Assembly (NCBI RefSeq): GCF_017498545.1
Contig: NZ_CP071793.1
Span: forward strand, 10,100,256-10,164,255
Length of the DNA stretch: 64,000 nucleotides
Source: Sulfidibacter corallicola
GTDB taxonomy: Bacteria > Acidobacteriota > Holophagae > Acanthopleuribacterales > Acanthopleuribacteraceae
Direction of reading: 5' to 3'
Below the pieces are notes generated by a model. It was not told the origin of the DNA and searched no databases. It was given only the letters and a program-made list of their open reading frames with translations. Below, piece by piece: positions 62,068 to 64,000 of this stretch. The stretch's first letter is position 1. Every line of letters starts with the position of its first letter. Made by a program: the position numbers and the translations under genes.

Positions 62068-63690
62068 ATGAACTCATTTGTATTCCCCAATGGCGGCGCA
62101 CATCGAGCCCGCCGATTCTTTTCCCCCGCCCTGCTCTTCCTGCTTCTTTTGGTGGGTGCCTCGCGGCTTTTCGCCGGCGGTGTCACCTATATCGACGGCA
62201 TTTTCTTTCCCTCCGAGGACGGTACCGAAATCTCGGCGAACGTGTTCATTCCGGAAGAAGACGATGCCAACGCCCAGTTCCCGGCCATCATATTCGTGAA
62301 CAGTTGGGCCCTGGAAAACCACGAGTACATCGTTCAGGCCGCCAAGTTCGCCCACGACGGTTACATCGTCCTCAGTTACAGCTCTCGCGGCTGGGGCTTC
62401 TCCGGTGGCCAGGTCAACGTGGCCGGCCCCAAGGACATGGAGGACCTCAGCGCCGCGGTCGACTGGCTGGAGGACCACACCCCGGTCGACGCCGCCAATA
62501 TCGGCATTTCCGGGATTTCCTATGGCGGCGGCATTTCTCTCCTGGGACTGGCTCAAGAGCCGCGCCTCAAGACGGCCGTCGCCATGAGCTCCTGGGCCGA
62601 CTTGCGCGAATCGCTGTTCGCCAACGAAACGCCGCGCCTGGTGTGGGGCGGTATCCTGGTGGGATCCGGCTACCTGACCGGCAACATGGACCCCATCATT
62701 CTGGAGATGTACACCAACGTTCTCACAAACCGCAATATCCCGGCCACCCTCGAATGGGCCGCCGGTCGCTCGCCGATCACCTATATCGACCGCATCAACG
62801 CCAAGGGCGCCCCGGTCTACATCAGCCAGAACTTCGGAGACGAACTGTTCCAACCCAATTCGCTGATCGACTTCTACCAGCGACTGGAGACACCCAAGCG
62901 GCTGGACCTGAGTCCAGGCATCCACGCCACGGCCGAATTGGGGGGCCTGATCGGCATTTCCAACTTCATCTGGGACAACGCGCACGACTGGTTCGACCAT
63001 TGGCTCAAGGGCGAGGACAACGGCGTCATGGACCGCCCACCCGTGTCGATGGTGGTGAAAAACACCGACATCCGCGAACACTACGCGGCTTGGCCGACCG
63101 GCCCGGCCGAGGAAGAGCTGTTCTACATGGGCCCGCGCGGCACTTTTTCCAACGGCTCGCTTCGCGACAACCCCAACGGTACCACGCGCACCAACACGAT
63201 CTACAGCGGCATCCTCAGCGGTGCCACCACCGGACTTCCGGTCATCAGTCCCATCTTCGAAGCACACCTGGAAATCCCCATCCTCACCTGGGTTCCGGGC
63301 ATCAATCGCTTCTTGGCCACGGTCTACGAGTCGGGATGGCTGGACGAGGAACTGGCCATCCGCGGCATCGCCGAACTCGACATCTGGATTCGACCTTCCA
63401 AGAGCCAGGCCCAACTCGTCGCGCACCTGTACGACATGGATTGGACCGGCACCGGCAAGCTGATCAGCCACGGCCCGATCACCCTTCACGATGCCGTCCC
63501 CGGCGAAGACATTCGGGTCACGATTCCCTTCGTGGCCACCGCCTACGACGTGCCTGACGGCCACAAACTGGTGGTCGCCATCGACACCTACGATCCGCAA
63601 TACGGTCCGCCGACCCTGAGCAGCTTCAAGGTTCGCTTTCCCCACAATGCGTCTCGGCAATCGGTGCTGAGCATCCCGCTGGTGGACTAA
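62068..63690 (+). CDS. Secreted CocE/NonD-family alpha/beta hydrolase
   Basis: 540 residues from ATG 62068 (AGAGGAGA eight bases upstream). A signal sequence (FFSPALLFLLLLVGASRLFAGG) at 17-38 is followed by an alpha/beta hydrolase core: NSWALENHEYIVQAAKF, SYSSRGWGFSGG, and nucleophile elbow GISYGG with S151, as in X-Pro dipeptidyl-peptidase/CocE enzymes. The likely charge-relay His is in LSPGIHATAE. The C-terminal ~150 residues form a jelly-roll-like domain (AELDIWIRPSKSQAQLVAHLYD). It would hydrolyse an ester or amide outside the cytoplasm; the substrate is not predictable. The open frame extends 35 codons upstream, but without a ribosome site. Confidence 0.88.
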   Translation: MNSFVFPNGGAHRARRFFSPALLFLLLLVGASRLFAGGVTYIDGIFFPSEDGTEISANVFIPEEDDANAQFPAIIFVNSWALENHEYIVQAAKFAHDGYIVLSYSSRGWGFSGGQVNVAGPKDMEDLSAAVDWLEDHTPVDAANIGISGISYGGGISLLGLAQEPRLKTAVAMSSWADLRESLFANETPRLVWGGILVGSGYLTGNMDPIILEMYTNVLTNRNIPATLEWAAGRSPITYIDRINAKGAPVYISQNFGDELFQPNSLIDFYQRLETPKRLDLSPGIHATAELGGLIGISNFIWDNAHDWFDHWLKGEDNGVMDRPPVSMVVKNTDIREHYAAWPTGPAEEELFYMGPRGTFSNGSLRDNPNGTTRTNTIYSGILSGATTGLPVISPIFEAHLEIPILTWVPGINRFLATVYESGWLDEELAIRGIAELDIWIRPSKSQAQLVAHLYDMDWTGTGKLISHGPITLHDAVPGEDIRVTIPFVATAYDVPDGHKLVVAIDTYDPQYGPPTLSSFKVRFPHNASRQSVLSIPLVD

Positions 63691-64000
63691 ACCCTCCAAA
63701 CGGAGGCGGTCGGCCCCTGCGCCGGCCGTTTCTGTCGGGAGCGCCCGACCCCATTTCCCTGCAGGCCAAAATCGACTATGCGAATGGGTTTCAATTCCAA
63801 CTGAGAAAGAGATTCAAAACCCTGGTTTTATTGGAATTAGACCTCGACAAAGCTTGACCCCCACTCTATTTCGACGCTAGACTCGGGAGCAGTGAAACCG
63901 ACGCATCGTCGGGTGACCTCGCAGGGCCGTCTCAGCCCGTCGCGAGGGCCCGTACCCGATTCGGCCCGGGAGCCTTCTCCCGTGCGAGTCCGGCGGTTTG
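63691..64000. other. 3' edge without a gene
   Basis: 310 nt to the window end after the CocE hydrolase. There is an imperfect GC-rich hairpin near 63705-63732 without a good T-run; otherwise nothing is recognisable. Confidence 0.35.

Noticed and set aside
1..64000. CRISPR array, tRNA/rRNA genes, insertion sequences, prophage or toxin-antitoxin module
   Set aside because: I found no regularly spaced repeats beyond the three terminators, no tRNA-like TTCGANTC arms with cloverleaf context, no transposase or integrase motifs, and no paired small toxin-antitoxin genes.

Overview
The window is 64 kb of GC-rich (roughly 60 %) bacterial chromosome with about 33 protein genes, mostly medium to very large. 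I see no rRNA, tRNA, CRISPR array, transposase, integrase or phage gene. The gene content points to a large-genome, Gram-negative, metabolically versatile bacterium. It includes a TonB-dependent receptor, giant beta-propeller hybrid sensor kinases, a Ser/Thr kinase with a TPR-like tail, a Planctomycetes-type DUF1501/DUF1549 pair, a long ThyX and PhaR/phasins. An acidobacterial lineage (Holophagae / Acanthopleuribacterales-like) would fit, but that is inference from gene families and not from a marker gene.

Layout. 1-2.6 kb: 3' part of a HEAT-repeat protein with a C-terminal receiver domain. 2.6-8.3 kb (minus strand): a methylcrotonyl-CoA-carboxylase-like enzyme as three polypeptides (carboxyltransferase, biotin carboxylase, separate biotin carrier), behind an aldehyde-dehydrogenase-fold protein. 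8.7-12.1 kb (plus strand): polyhydroxyalkanoate (PHA) granule genes phaR - phasin - phasin - patatin, closed by three tandem near-identical terminators. 12.1-14.7 kb: small zinc-ribbon and hypothetical genes. 14.9-19.7 kb: a giant two-kinase hybrid sensor. 20.4-24.5 kb: class V aminotransferase, thyX and a duplicated-repeat protein. 25.7-28.2 kb: an unusual CoA-transferase fusion. 28.2-31.6 kb: nucleoside salvage (transporter; divergent purine nucleoside phosphorylase + cytidine deaminase). 32-39.4 kb: TonB receptor, GAF histidine kinase, MMPL/RND exporter. 39.5-43.1 kb: Ser/Thr kinase. 44.2-47.6 kb: DUF1501/DUF1549 pair. 48-54 kb: thioredoxin-like protein, second propeller hybrid kinase, dCache protein. 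54-56.1 kb: FAD amine-oxidase-like enzyme and HAD phosphatase. 56.7-63.7 kb: secreted S8 protease, SRPBCC protein, DUF2946-like protein, CocE/NonD hydrolase.

Working together. The PHA block is the most coherent regulated unit: the regulator promoter carries a palindrome between -35 and -10 and a second one just upstream, two phasins follow, and then a patatin with an altered oxyanion-hole motif. Four signalling proteins (HEAT-REC, two propeller hybrids, GAF kinase) plus the Ser/Thr kinase and the dCache protein make the window signal-rich. Two of the kinases share an atypical HNIGN-type dimerisation motif. No complete novel defence or mobile system is evident. The best candidates for undescribed biology are the triplicated terminator unit, the CoA-transferase fusion, the 174-residue duplicated-repeat protein, the stand-alone zinc ribbon, and a few very small genes.
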